A DNA stretch of 41,122 bases from an uncultured Collinsella sp. (GCA_900544115.1 UQTW01000021.1:1-41122); one strand, 5' to 3'; numbered from the stretch's first letter, positions 24,290 through 33,102 are shown. The notes: generated by a model from the sequence alone, not told the origin. Numbers and translations: made by a program.

Positions 24290-25168
24290 TTAAAGGTTCA
24301 TGTTGCCGTGGATGTAGGGGGTGACCTCGGGGGAGATATGGCCGCAGCCTAGGTTGCGCAGGGCAGATTCGATGGCGGCGGGAAGCGGGGCCTTGCCCTC
24401 GTCGTTGACCGCGGTGCTGCCGAGGGCGGCGATCTTGGCGACGTCTGCCGGCGCGGCCTCGATATGCATGCAGCCGCCGACGAGGCGTGCGCGGACCTGG
24501 TCCAGGCCAAGGTCGTGCAGGTAGTCCTCACAGGTGCGGATTACATCGACCTTCTCGCGCGTGAGCTCCTCGCCCGTGGGGACTCGCGTGGCCAGGCAGG
24601 CTCCTGCCGGCAGGTTCCAGACGGGGTATCCCCAGGCGCGTAGCAGCTCGCGCTCCTCGTCCTTGGTAAAGCCGACCTCCATAAGCGGCGAGCGCACGCC
24701 GAGCTCCTGGGCGGCGTGCATGCCGGGGCGGTAGTCGCCGCGGTCGCTTGCGTTGCTGCCGTCGATGACGGTGGGAAAACCCAGCGACCTGGCGTGGTTG
24801 ACGATGGCGGTAAAGCCGGCGCGCTTGCAGTGGTAACAGCGGTCGGCGTCGTTGCAGGCTACCTGGGGGAGCTGCAGCTGATCGACCGAGAGGTTGAGCA
24901 CGGGGAGCTTGAAATGCGGCCCCTCATCGGCCTGCCCGTCAACCGCCCGCTCAAACGAAGCCTGCTCGGGCGTGCCGATGAGCGGCGTGGTGAGGTGAAC
25001 GAGAAGCGTGCTGGCGGGCATGATGCGGGCGCAGACTGCGGCCAAAAAGCTGCTGTCGACGCCACCGGAAAAGCCGATGGCGACGCGTCCGTATGCCAAA
25101 AGCAGCTGCTCGAGCGCTGTGAGTTTGTCCTGAAGCCCCTCTGCAGGTGCGGTGGTGTCTGAAAGCAT
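24290..25168 (-). CDS. larE: LarE-like ATP-dependent sacrificial sulphur transferase
   Basis: This 292-residue PP-loop enzyme is of the LarE family. LarE adenylates a pyridinium dicarboxylate mononucleotide and gives it sulphur to build the nickel-pincer cofactor of lactate racemase. The PP-loop is SGGVDSS (34-40). DRCYHCK with Cys 105, 111 and 114, DGSNASDRGDYRPGM and the sulphur-donor region LPAGACLATR with Cys 191 are all present. AAGGAT precedes the ATG. No larA, larB or larC is visible in the window, so this is an orphan copy. It may serve a remote racemase or another sulphur-dependent pathway. It lies between inverted copies D and E. Confidence 0.87.
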   Translation of the reverse strand: MLSDTTAPAEGLQDKLTALEQLLLAYGRVAIGFSGGVDSSFLAAVCARIMPASTLLVHLTTPLIGTPEQASFERAVDGQADEGPHFKLPVLNLSVDQLQLPQVACNDADRCYHCKRAGFTAIVNHARSLGFPTVIDGSNASDRGDYRPGMHAAQELGVRSPLMEVGFTKDEERELLRAWGYPVWNLPAGACLATRVPTGEELTREKVDVIRTCEDYLHDLGLDQVRARLVGGCMHIEAAPADVAKIAALGSTAVNDEGKAPLPAAIESALRNLGCGHISPEVTPYIHGNMNL

Positions 25169-25202
25169 GAATCGATCCTTGCCGTTGAGTACTCGGTCGA
25201 AA

Positions 25203-25230
25203 ACTATAATCCTACCGAGCCGCTTGTCAT
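25203..25230 (-). promoter_or_regulatory. Promoter candidate for larE
   Basis: On the minus strand ATGACA and TATAGT are 16 bases apart, with the -10 about 35 bases before the larE start codon. The rest of the spacer to 25341 is AT-rich, with repeated TATATAC motifs near 25264-25280 that may form the promoter of the divergent HAD gene. Confidence 0.5.
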
Positions 25231-25341
25231 AAGACTTCTATCTATGTAACGAAAGTGCAATATGCTATATACGTTATATACAAGTTTACAGGTGCGGTAA
25301 AGTTGCGGGAGTACAGCAGCGCGAAGAGATGGGGGACCGAT

Positions 25342-25992
25342 ATGATCAAGGCCGTTATTTTTGACATGGACGGAACGCTGGTCGACACCGAGCGTTTGGG
25401 TATCAAGGCGTGGAAGGCGGGCGCGGCCGAGCTGGGATTCGCGATTGATGATGCGCTGATCCATCAGTTTATCGGTCGCACGCTGCCCGATGTCATGGAG
25501 ATCCTCGATGAGCATTACGGCAGCTGCGAAACCGCTGAGGCAATCTATCGTCGCCATAGGGAGATTCGCGACGAGATGGTCAAGACCGATCTGGAGCTTA
25601 AGGACGGTGCCGCCGAGTGCCTCGACGAGCTGCTGGCTGCGGGCTATCACGTGGGCCTTGCGACGTCGTCGCGCCACGTTACCGCCGAGCGCAACCTTAA
25701 GACGGTTGGCCTCTTTGACAAGTTTGAGACGGTGACCTGCGGCGAGGACGTCGTGCACGGCAAGCCCGACCCCGAGATGTACCTGCTCGCCTGCGAGCGC
25801 GCGGGCTTTGCCCCCGAGGAGTGCGCCGTGGTCGAGGATTCCCGCAACGGCTGCGTCTCGGGCATCACGGCCGGCTGCCACGTCTTTGCCGTCCCCGATA
25901 TCGTGCCGCTGCCGCAGGACGTGGTGGATGGCTGCGAGGCCGTGCTCGATACGCTGCTCGATCTGCCGGCGGCGGTCAAGGCTGTGCGCTAA
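25342..25992 (+). CDS. HAD-superfamily phosphatase/phosphomutase-like protein
   Basis: This 216-residue subfamily IA HAD protein resembles beta-phosphoglucomutase and small phosphosugar phosphatases. Motif I is FDMDGTLVDTE with nucleophile Asp 8 and acid/base Asp 10. Motif II is LATSSR, motif III is KPDPEMY, and motif IV is VVEDSRNG. The cap between motifs I and II is helical, starting WKAGAAELGF. GGGGGACC precedes the ATG at 25342. An upstream in-frame ATG at 25255 would add an unrelated stretch. Its stop overlaps the stop of the convergent LacI gene by three bases (CTAA). The substrate is probably a sugar phosphate, but that is family-level inference. Confidence 0.88.
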   Translation: MIKAVIFDMDGTLVDTERLGIKAWKAGAAELGFAIDDALIHQFIGRTLPDVMEILDEHYGSCETAEAIYRRHREIRDEMVKTDLELKDGAAECLDELLAAGYHVGLATSSRHVTAERNLKTVGLFDKFETVTCGEDVVHGKPDPEMYLLACERAGFAPEECAVVEDSRNGCVSGITAGCHVFAVPDIVPLPQDVVDGCEAVLDTLLDLPAAVKAVR

Positions 25993-27122
25993 AGGTAGGC
26001 GCCCAGGTTGATGTCGGTTGTCGGGACTATGGGTTGGCCCGTCGGATGCGGCTTGGCATTTTGGGTGCTTACGCGCTCGAGCAAGAAGGGACGCACGATT
26101 TCCTGACGGTTGATGTCCTCGATGGCCGTGACCGCGGTGACGGTGCGCGCGGCAGAGCCGATGCGGACATGCTTTGTCTTCGCCGGCGCCTTGTTCTCGA
26201 TTTGCTCCATGAGCAATTGAACGCCCTTGCGGCCAATCTCGTAGCCTGGGGGTGCTACCGTGGTGAGCGGGACCGCCCCGCTCCAAGCGAGTGGGTTGCC
26301 GTCGCATCCGGCCACGCGAACCTGCTCGGGGACGGAGATGCCTTTGTCGGTCAGCGCCGAGATAACGCCCGAGGCCAATACGTCGGTCAGGCCGACCACG
26401 AAGTCGGGGCGCTCGTCCGCGGGGCGCTCAGCGATTTGGGCACCGATGCCGTAGCCGTCGGCAGCGGTATTCCATTCGCCGGCGTCGATGACTTCGATCT
26501 TGATATCGGGATGCAGGGCGAGGGCCTTATGGATGCCAAGTACGCGCAAAGTGAGCTGCATAAATGCCGCTCTGCCCACAACGGTGATATGGCGTGCGCC
26601 ACGGGCAACGGCGAGCTCGGCGATAATGCGGCCTTGTGCCTCGTTGTCGGCAGCCACGTAATAACCGGGCTCGGAGCAGTGGATGTCCAGATGGACGATC
26701 GGCACGGGCACTTTAGTCATGGCCGGGTGCCAGTCGGGGGACGCCATGGGCTGAACCATGACGCCGGACATCTGCGTGCCCATAAAATAGCGCAGGTAAT
26801 GATCCTCGAGAATATCGTCGTTATCGGCATTGGCGATGAGCAAGTCATAGCCGTGCTTGCGTGCCTCGTTGTGGGCACCGCTGGCGATTTGGAGCGAAAA
26901 GCCGTGATCGAGACGGGGGAGGACAAGGCCAAAGGACTTAGTGGTGCCGCCGGCCAGCTGGCGAGCGCTTTGGTTGGGCAGGTAGCCAAGGCGATTGATG
27001 GTCTCGTTGATGAGCTTGAGGGTCTCGGGGCGCAGCTTTTCGGGGTGGTTGAGCGCGTTGGATACCGTGCCCAGCGAGACCCCTGCCTCGCGCGCGACGT
27101 CGCTGATTTTTACCTTTGCCAT
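25989..27122 (-). CDS. LacI-family transcriptional regulator (second)
   Basis: This 377-residue LacI/GalR regulator is longer than the common 330-350. The helix-turn-helix is at residues 4-25 (VKISDVAREAGVSLGTVSNALN), and the hinge region YLPNQSARQLAGG follows. The ligand-binding domain starts FGLVLPRLDHGFS and ends near TAVTAIEDINRQEIVRPFLLERV, after which about 30 residues extend beyond the usual fold. AAAGGGG precedes the ATG at 27122. The gene is convergent with the HAD gene and shares overlapping stop codons. No obvious operator palindrome was seen near it, so its targets may be elsewhere. It is the last gene before the palindrome cluster. Confidence 0.92.
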   Translation of the reverse strand: MAKVKISDVAREAGVSLGTVSNALNHPEKLRPETLKLINETINRLGYLPNQSARQLAGGTTKSFGLVLPRLDHGFSLQIASGAHNEARKHGYDLLIANADNDDILEDHYLRYFMGTQMSGVMVQPMASPDWHPAMTKVPVPIVHLDIHCSEPGYYVAADNEAQGRIIAELAVARGARHITVVGRAAFMQLTLRVLGIHKALALHPDIKIEVIDAGEWNTAADGYGIGAQIAERPADERPDFVVGLTDVLASGVISALTDKGISVPEQVRVAGCDGNPLAWSGAVPLTTVAPPGYEIGRKGVQLLMEQIENKAPAKTKHVRIGSAARTVTAVTAIEDINRQEIVRPFLLERVSTQNAKPHPTGQPIVPTTDINLGAYL

Positions 27123-27186
27123 AGCGGCCCCTTTGATGCGTTTCAAGTACAAGCCAGATTGTAGCATCGCCCGCCCCTGGGGTGTC

Positions 27187-27240
27187 AAAACCTGCCAATT
27201 AGGGACAGGTTTATTTTGGTAGGTTTTATCTGCGGAAACG
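27187..27240. repeat. Palindromic element E (inverted copy of D)
   Basis: AAAACCTGCCAA (27187-27198) pairs with TTGGTAGGTTTT (27216-27227), with one G-U. The loop TTAGGGACAGGTTTATT carries the GGGACAG core. The flank to 27240 (ATCTGCGGAAACG) is shared in reverse complement with element D. Confidence 0.85.
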
Positions 27241-27254
27241 CCGTTGCCAGCGCG

Positions 27255-27289
27255 ACCACCACGAAGGGGACAGGCACCTTTGTGGTGGT
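27255..27289. repeat. Palindromic element F
   Basis: ACCACCACGAAGG (27255-27267) pairs with CCTTTGTGGTGGT (27277-27289), with one G-U. The loop region reads GGGGACAGGCACC. The stem sequence is shared with elements G and H but not with D and E. Confidence 0.85.
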
Positions 27290-27311
27290 TTGAGACGCCC
27301 GAGCCTTCAAT

Positions 27312-27370
27312 TGTCTCGATCTGTAACATCTGGACGGCAAAACCGCCTCCACCTGTTACAGATCGAGACA
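27312..27370. repeat. Hairpin 1 of a tandem pair
   Basis: TGTCTCGATCTGTAACA (27312-27328) pairs perfectly with its reverse complement at 27354-27370. The 25-base loop has its own short GC pairing (CGG with CCG). The same 17-mer builds hairpin 2 immediately downstream. Confidence 0.85.
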
Positions 27371-27392
27371 TAGTGCTGGGGCCGAACCGTAA

Positions 27393-27450
27393 TGTCTCGA
27401 TCTGTAACACTAAGCCGGCTTATTGCGGCCCAGATGTTACAGATTGAGAT
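27393..27450. repeat. Hairpin 2 of a tandem pair
   Basis: TGTCTCGATCTGTAACA (27393-27409) pairs with TGTTACAGATTGAGA (27435-27449), with one G-U. The 25-base loop again has an internal GCCG/CGGC pairing but is otherwise different from that of hairpin 1. The four half-repeats alternate forward, reverse, forward, reverse. Confidence 0.85.
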
Positions 27451-27474
27451 CTTTCGCCGGGATAGGCCGCCGCG

Positions 27475-27527
27475 CCGGTCCAAACCACCACAAATGTGCC
27501 TGTCCCCATTGTGGTGGTTTGGACCGG
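27475..27527. repeat. Palindromic element G
   Basis: A 21-bp stem with a single bulged A joins 27475-27496 and 27507-27527 (inner part AAACCACCACAAATG with CATTGTGGTGGTTT). The ten-base loop is TGCCTGTCCC, the core in reverse orientation relative to element F. Confidence 0.85.
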
Positions 27528-27548
27528 CTGGGCATGTGTGCATCGGGT

Positions 27549-27579
27549 GGTATCTAAGTTGAGATACCACTTCTGGTAT
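27549..27579 (+). promoter_or_regulatory. Overlapping inverted repeats upstream of glmS
   Basis: GGTATC (27549), GATACC (27563) and GGTAT (27575) alternate, giving two mutually exclusive small palindromes (GGTATC-N8-GATACC and ATACCA-CTTC-TGGTAT). They lie just before promoter-like sequences (TACAAT at 27601, and TTGCGT-N18-TTATAC at 27592-27621), so they may be an operator for glmS. Confidence 0.35.
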
Positions 27580-27680
27580 ATCAGCTTGCGCTTGCGTGAG
27601 TACAATACTCGAACGTTATACGTCTCAGCGCCCCTTGTGCGTGGGCGTTTTGCAGTCACGCGGACGAAGGGATTTATCCT

Positions 27681-29528
<1,848 letters not shown>

Positions 29529-29553
29529 CTAATATTCCGCCGTTCTAACGACC

Positions 29554-29595
29554 AAGGCCCGGCTCCGCGTCATCAGACGGAGCCGGGCCTTTTTG
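29554..29595 (+). terminator. Terminator of glmS
   Basis: AAGGCCCGGCTCCG pairs with CGGAGCCGGGCCTT around a ten-base loop and ends in a T-run. Confidence 0.9.
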
Positions 29596-29602
29596 TACGG
29601 AG

Positions 29603-29635
29603 AAACCACCACAAAGGTGCCCTTTGTGGTGGTTT
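29603..29635. repeat. Palindromic element H, core-deleted version of F/G
   Basis: AAACCACCACAAAGG (29603-29617) pairs perfectly with CCTTTGTGGTGGTTT (29621-29635) around TGC. The stem matches elements F and G, but the loop lacks the TGTCCC core. It lies between glmS and the convergent GntR gene. Confidence 0.8.
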
Positions 29636-29642
29636 TGGCAGG

Positions 29643-30374
29643 TTAGCGGAGCTTGCTGGTCTCGAAGTACTTGGGATATTGGTCTAGGACCTCGGTCTGG
29701 TTGCGGAACATCATGTGCAGGTGCTTGCTGACCAAAAAGCTCGCTTCGATGGGGTCGCGACCGGCGATAGCGCGGCGAATCTGCTTGTGCTCGTTCACGA
29801 TGTCCTGATTGTCGAGAACCTGCGTGGCGGCGCGCAGCCAGCGGAAGCGCTCCAGGTCGGCATTGGTCTCTTCGAGCCACGACCAAACGGTGCTGCGACA
29901 TGCGATGCTAAAAATCATGTGATGCATGAGGTTGTCGCTCAAAAAGAAGCCGATGCGATCCTCTTCGGCCATGGCCTTTTCCTGCAGCACGATGGCGCGG
30001 TCGAGCTGCTCGATGCCGGCCGACGTGGCTCGCGCACAGCACTCCACAATCACCTGCTTTTCCAGATGTTCGCGGATGTAGCAGGCACTCTCGGCAAGGG
30101 TGAGGTTGATGGGTGAGACGTAGGTGCCGCTCTGGGGCACGGTGCGCACCAGGCCTTCCTGCGCCAAGCGAACCAAAGCCTCGCGCACGGGCGTTCGCCC
30201 CATATCCAGGTCGTCGCACAGCTGCTTGACGCCCAGCTTTTCGCCCGGTTTGTAGTCCAGATAGACGATCTTGCGTCGAATGGTGTGGTAGGACTGGTCC
30301 TGTAGGCTCGTTTCTTGCTCGCCGATGTGCATCGATTCTTCCATAGCGCCTCGCAAACGTTCTTCCACACTCAT
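29643..30374 (-). CDS. GntR-family regulator with FCD domain
   Basis: This 243-residue FadR-type GntR regulator has an N-terminal winged helix (YHTIRRKIVYLDYKPGEKLGVKQLCDDLDMGRTPVREALVRLAQEGLV, then the wing RTVPQSGTYVSPI). The all-helical FCD ligand domain follows, with likely metal-ligand His residues (LSDNLMHHMIF, VNEHKQI, VSKHLHMM). The frame opens at an ATG at 30374. An internal ATG at 30344 has GAGG just upstream and could be the true start, giving 233 residues. It is divergent from the YeiH-type transporter gene and probably controls it. A 10-bp direct repeat in the spacer may be its binding site. Confidence 0.9.
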   Translation of the reverse strand: MSVEERLRGAMEESMHIGEQETSLQDQSYHTIRRKIVYLDYKPGEKLGVKQLCDDLDMGRTPVREALVRLAQEGLVRTVPQSGTYVSPINLTLAESACYIREHLEKQVIVECCARATSAGIEQLDRAIVLQEKAMAEEDRIGFFLSDNLMHHMIFSIACRSTVWSWLEETNADLERFRWLRAATQVLDNQDIVNEHKQIRRAIAGRDPIEASFLVSKHLHMMFRNQTEVLDQYPKYFETSKLR

Positions 30375-30513
30375 ATGTCAGTTGTTTATTATGCCGCGAA
30401 TCAGTTCTCTGCGGTGGAAATTCAATCGCCGCCCGATAACTTTTGCGACATTTTTGCCTGCGTTTGTACGGGATTGTGCTCAACGTTGCCGTATCATAAG
30501 CCGTCGCAAACGT
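30351..30513. promoter_or_regulatory. Divergent regulatory region of the GntR and YeiH genes
   Basis: TCGCAAACGT occurs twice in the same orientation (30351-30360, inside the 5' end of the GntR gene, and 30504-30513, before the transporter gene). TTTGCGAC at 30442-30449 is the inverted form of GTCGCAAA at 30503-30510. TATCAT at 30492-30497 may be the -10 for the transporter. These repeats are candidate GntR sites. Confidence 0.4.
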
Positions 30514-30536
30514 GAAATAGAAAGAAGGAATCCCAT

Positions 30537-31571
30537 ATGCAACTGGCGAATATCGTACGCGAGCGCTGGAAGGGCGTCTTGTTCTGCCTGATCATCGCTA
30601 TCCCCGCAACGCTGCTCGGCAAACAGATTGAGGTGGTCGGTGGGCCGGTATTCGCCATCCTCTTCGGCATGGTTCTGGCGATCGTCTTTCCCAAGAATCG
30701 CCGCGCACAGCTCGCCGCCGGTGTCACCTATACGTCTAAAAAAGTCTTGCAGTACGCGGTTATCCTGCTTGGCTTTGGCATGAACCTCTCCCAGATTCTG
30801 TCCAAGGGCGCCCAGTCGCTGCCGATTATCGTGGCGACGATCTCGACCTCGCTCGTCATCGCCTTTGTGCTCTGCCGCGTTATGAACGTGCCGGGCAAGA
30901 TCGCGACGCTTGTGGGTGTGGGTTCGTCGATTTGCGGCGGTTCTGCCATCGCCGCGACCGCACCCGTCATCGATGCCGACGATCGCGAGATTGCCCAGGC
31001 TATTTCGGTCATCTTCCTGTTTAACGTTATCGCGGCGCTCGTGTTTCCGACGCTCGGCGGCATGCTCGGGCTGACCAACGAGGGCTTTGGCCTGTTTGCC
31101 GGCACCGCCATCAACGACACCTCGTCCGTAACGGCTGCGGCGAGCGCTTGGGACAGCATGCATCCCGGCGCCAATGTGCTCGAGAGCGCCACGGTGGTCA
31201 AGCTCACCAGGACGCTGGCCATTATTCCCATCACGTTGGTCCTCGCATGCTGGCAGATGCATCTGGCGCGCAAGGCCGGCGGCGACGCCAAAAGCACGTT
31301 CTCGCTTAAACGCGCGTTTCCCATGTTTGTGCTGTTCTTTGTGCTGGCGAGCGTAATCACCACGGTGCTTCAGCTTCCCGTGTCCATCACGGCGCCCATC
31401 AAGGAGCTGTCGAAGTTCTTTATCGTGATGGCCATGGCGGCTATTGGCTTTAATACCGATATCGTCGAGCTGGTCAAAAAGGGCGGCAAGCCCATCGCGC
31501 TGGGCTTTTGCTGCTGGATTGGCATTGCGTGCATGAGTTTGGGAATGCAGCACGTGCTGGGAATCTGGTAG
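30537..31571 (+). CDS. YeiH-family putative sulphate exporter-like membrane protein
   Basis: This 344-residue integral membrane protein is of the UPF0324/YeiH family, with about ten hydrophobic segments. Family hallmarks are GVTYTSKKVLQYAVILLGFGMNLSQIL, VGVGSSICGGSAIAATAPVIDADD (the conserved re-entrant loop), FLFNVIAALVFPTLG and GTAINDTSSVTAAASAW. The end GFNTDIVELVKKGGKPIALGF is also typical. The family is often annotated as a sulphate exporter on indirect evidence. The transported compound here is unknown. AAGGAAT precedes the ATG. It is divergent from a GntR regulator, the usual arrangement for a ligand-induced transporter. A complex palindrome follows the gene. Confidence 0.88.
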   Translation: MQLANIVRERWKGVLFCLIIAIPATLLGKQIEVVGGPVFAILFGMVLAIVFPKNRRAQLAAGVTYTSKKVLQYAVILLGFGMNLSQILSKGAQSLPIIVATISTSLVIAFVLCRVMNVPGKIATLVGVGSSICGGSAIAATAPVIDADDREIAQAISVIFLFNVIAALVFPTLGGMLGLTNEGFGLFAGTAINDTSSVTAAASAWDSMHPGANVLESATVVKLTRTLAIIPITLVLACWQMHLARKAGGDAKSTFSLKRAFPMFVLFFVLASVITTVLQLPVSITAPIKELSKFFIVMAMAAIGFNTDIVELVKKGGKPIALGFCCWIGIACMSLGMQHVLGIW

Positions 31572-31590
31572 AGAAGTAGCTTATTCGCGT

Positions 31591-31718
31591 GCTGGTTGCT
31601 GGTTGCTGGTGAGCGCAAGCCTGCGGTGGAGCGATAGGAGCTCTTGCGGGTATGGCTTGTCCGCAGGTTTATAAGTCCCGAAGAGCTCTTATCGCCCCGC
31701 CAGGATGGCGATGCGGGG
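31591..31718. repeat. Nested inverted repeats after the YeiH gene
   Basis: The 273-base spacer 31572-31844 opens with a 7-bp tandem repeat (GCTGGTT, nearly three copies from 31591). A long imperfect palindrome follows: GCGATAGGAGCTCTTGCGGG (31631-31650) with CCCGAAGAGCTCTTATCGC (31677-31695). CCTGCGG (31620-31626) also pairs with CCGCAGG (31661-31667), so two folds compete. CCCCGC (31695-31700) with GCGGGG (31713-31718) forms a last hairpin. No T-run follows. The rest of the spacer has promoter-like TATACT (31726) and TATAGT (31754) for the next gene. Confidence 0.6.
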
Positions 31719-31844
31719 CAACACCTATACTCGCAGGACGGCGCTTTCTGCCCTATAGTGTTTGGTGAGCAATATCGTTCAATTTTGAAACACTCGGTCG
31801 TGCGACCGTCGGCGGTTGCACGTCGCCGCGGACAGGGGCAAATC

Positions 31845-33062
31845 ATGAATAGCGATGCCAAGCTGAACATCTTGACCGAGGCCCTGGCTGCTGCCGGGGC
31901 CTCGGCATTGGCAATCGATGCGCGTGGGGACGTCGTGATTTCGACCATGAATGACGCGGCGCTTGAGCGGGATGTGGCTGCTTTTGTCGCTGAGCGCCTC
32001 GACCGTATAGGAGACGGCGCGCGTCTGGTTATGGGGCGCGCGGGTACGCGCCTGAGCCTGACCGTTCGCCCCACCGACAAAGAGGGTGGGGGCCTTTGGG
32101 TCGTCGTGGTCCGCGAGGTGCGCGGCGCCGCGGCACATGCGGGCATCGAGTGGCTCAACGCCGGCGAAGTTGAGGCCCGCTACGAATCGAGCGCGTACGG
32201 CATCGTTGAGGGGGCGGCCTCGGTAGCTGCGCCGGTCGCCGAGAGCTACGCGCGCGGTGTGCCCCTTATGCTCGAGGGCGAGCTGGGAGCGGGTCAGATC
32301 GAGATCGCCAAGCGCCTCTATCTGGACGGTCCTTTTGCCGATCAACCCTTTGTTGCCGTTGCGCTCGATGAGCTTACCGATCGCGGCTGGCGCCATCTGC
32401 TCAAAAGCGCCGAATCGCCGTTGTTCCAAACGGGGCTGACACTTTGCATTGAGGGCTGGAACACGGTTGGCCCCCAGCGTCTCCGCGAGCTGGTCTCCAC
32501 GATGACCGACACCGCGTTGGCGACGCGCTGCCATGTGGTGCTGACAGCGAATGACATGCCGGGCGGCAGCGAAAGTGATCAAGCCGCCTTTGTGACCGAG
32601 CGCTTCGCCTGTGCGGTGAGCGTGGCGCCGGCAATCGTCGAGCAGGGAGCCACGTCGCAAAAGATTGCGCGCTATTTGGAATATCTCGCTGGTGCATTTG
32701 GGACGGCAGCGCCCACGCTGTCTGCCGCGGCGACGAAGGCGCTCGATGCTTACCGCTGGCCGCGCAATTATCTGCAGCTCCGCGAGGTCTCGGAACGACT
32801 GTATATATTGGTGGGGGCGGGCACGGTGGATCGCGCTGTGGCGGAGGAAGTGCTAGCCCAAGAGGACGTGATTAAGACCGCAACCTTTGGCGCCCCGACA
32901 CTCGAAAGCGACCTGTATATCCTGCGACCGCTGGCCGATACCGAGCGAGATATCGCGCATCTGGTTGTAGATCATCTCCACGGCAACCGGACCCGTGCGG
33001 CGGAGGTGCTGGGCGTAAGCCGAACAACGCTGTGGCGCTTGCTGAAGGACGATGACCGTTGA
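31845..33062 (+). CDS. Fis-type HTH regulator with degenerate AAA+ domain
   Basis: This 405-residue protein has the outline of a bacterial enhancer-binding protein but not its ATPase signature. Residues 1-110 form an unassigned sensory region. Residues about 115-325 align by eye with the sigma-54 activator AAA+ domain: the Walker A position reads GELGAGQIE (145-153) where GETGTGKE is expected, the Walker B position reads LTLCIEGWNTVG instead of LFLDEIG, and there is no GAFTGA. The YRWPRNYLQLREVSERLYIL stretch matches the conserved YPWPGNVRELxNxxERL. The C-terminus (383-400) is a Fis-type helix-turn-helix, TRAAEVLGVSRTTLWRLL. AGGGG precedes the ATG at 31845. It probably acts with the major sigma factor, as TyrR does. 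Its targets are unknown. Confidence 0.78.
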   Translation: MNSDAKLNILTEALAAAGASALAIDARGDVVISTMNDAALERDVAAFVAERLDRIGDGARLVMGRAGTRLSLTVRPTDKEGGGLWVVVVREVRGAAAHAGIEWLNAGEVEARYESSAYGIVEGAASVAAPVAESYARGVPLMLEGELGAGQIEIAKRLYLDGPFADQPFVAVALDELTDRGWRHLLKSAESPLFQTGLTLCIEGWNTVGPQRLRELVSTMTDTALATRCHVVLTANDMPGGSESDQAAFVTERFACAVSVAPAIVEQGATSQKIARYLEYLAGAFGTAAPTLSAAATKALDAYRWPRNYLQLREVSERLYILVGAGTVDRAVAEEVLAQEDVIKTATFGAPTLESDLYILRPLADTERDIAHLVVDHLHGNRTRAAEVLGVSRTTLWRLLKDDDR

Positions 33063-33073
33063 GCGAGGCGCCC

Positions 33074-33102
33074 GTGACCGCGCGCGACGCGTGTGCTACA
33101 GT
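33074..33102 (+). promoter_or_regulatory. Promoter candidate for the small membrane protein gene
   Basis: GTGACC and TACAGT are 17 bases apart, and TGC directly before TACAGT makes it an extended -10. It starts 12 bases after the stop of the Fis-type regulator. Confidence 0.45.

Noticed and set aside
25821..27164. A 447-codon plus-strand frame across the second LacI gene
   Set aside because: It lies fully opposite a convincing LacI coding sequence and its translation resembles no family.
27187..27527. A CRISPR array
   Set aside because: The repeats alternate in orientation, are of different families and have no regular spacer length. No cas gene is present.
27549..27680. A glmS ribozyme in the 5' region of glmS
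   Set aside because: The leader is short, and I cannot find the expected cleavage-site core and double-pseudoknot layout. The only structure is a set of small palindromes upstream of the likely promoter.
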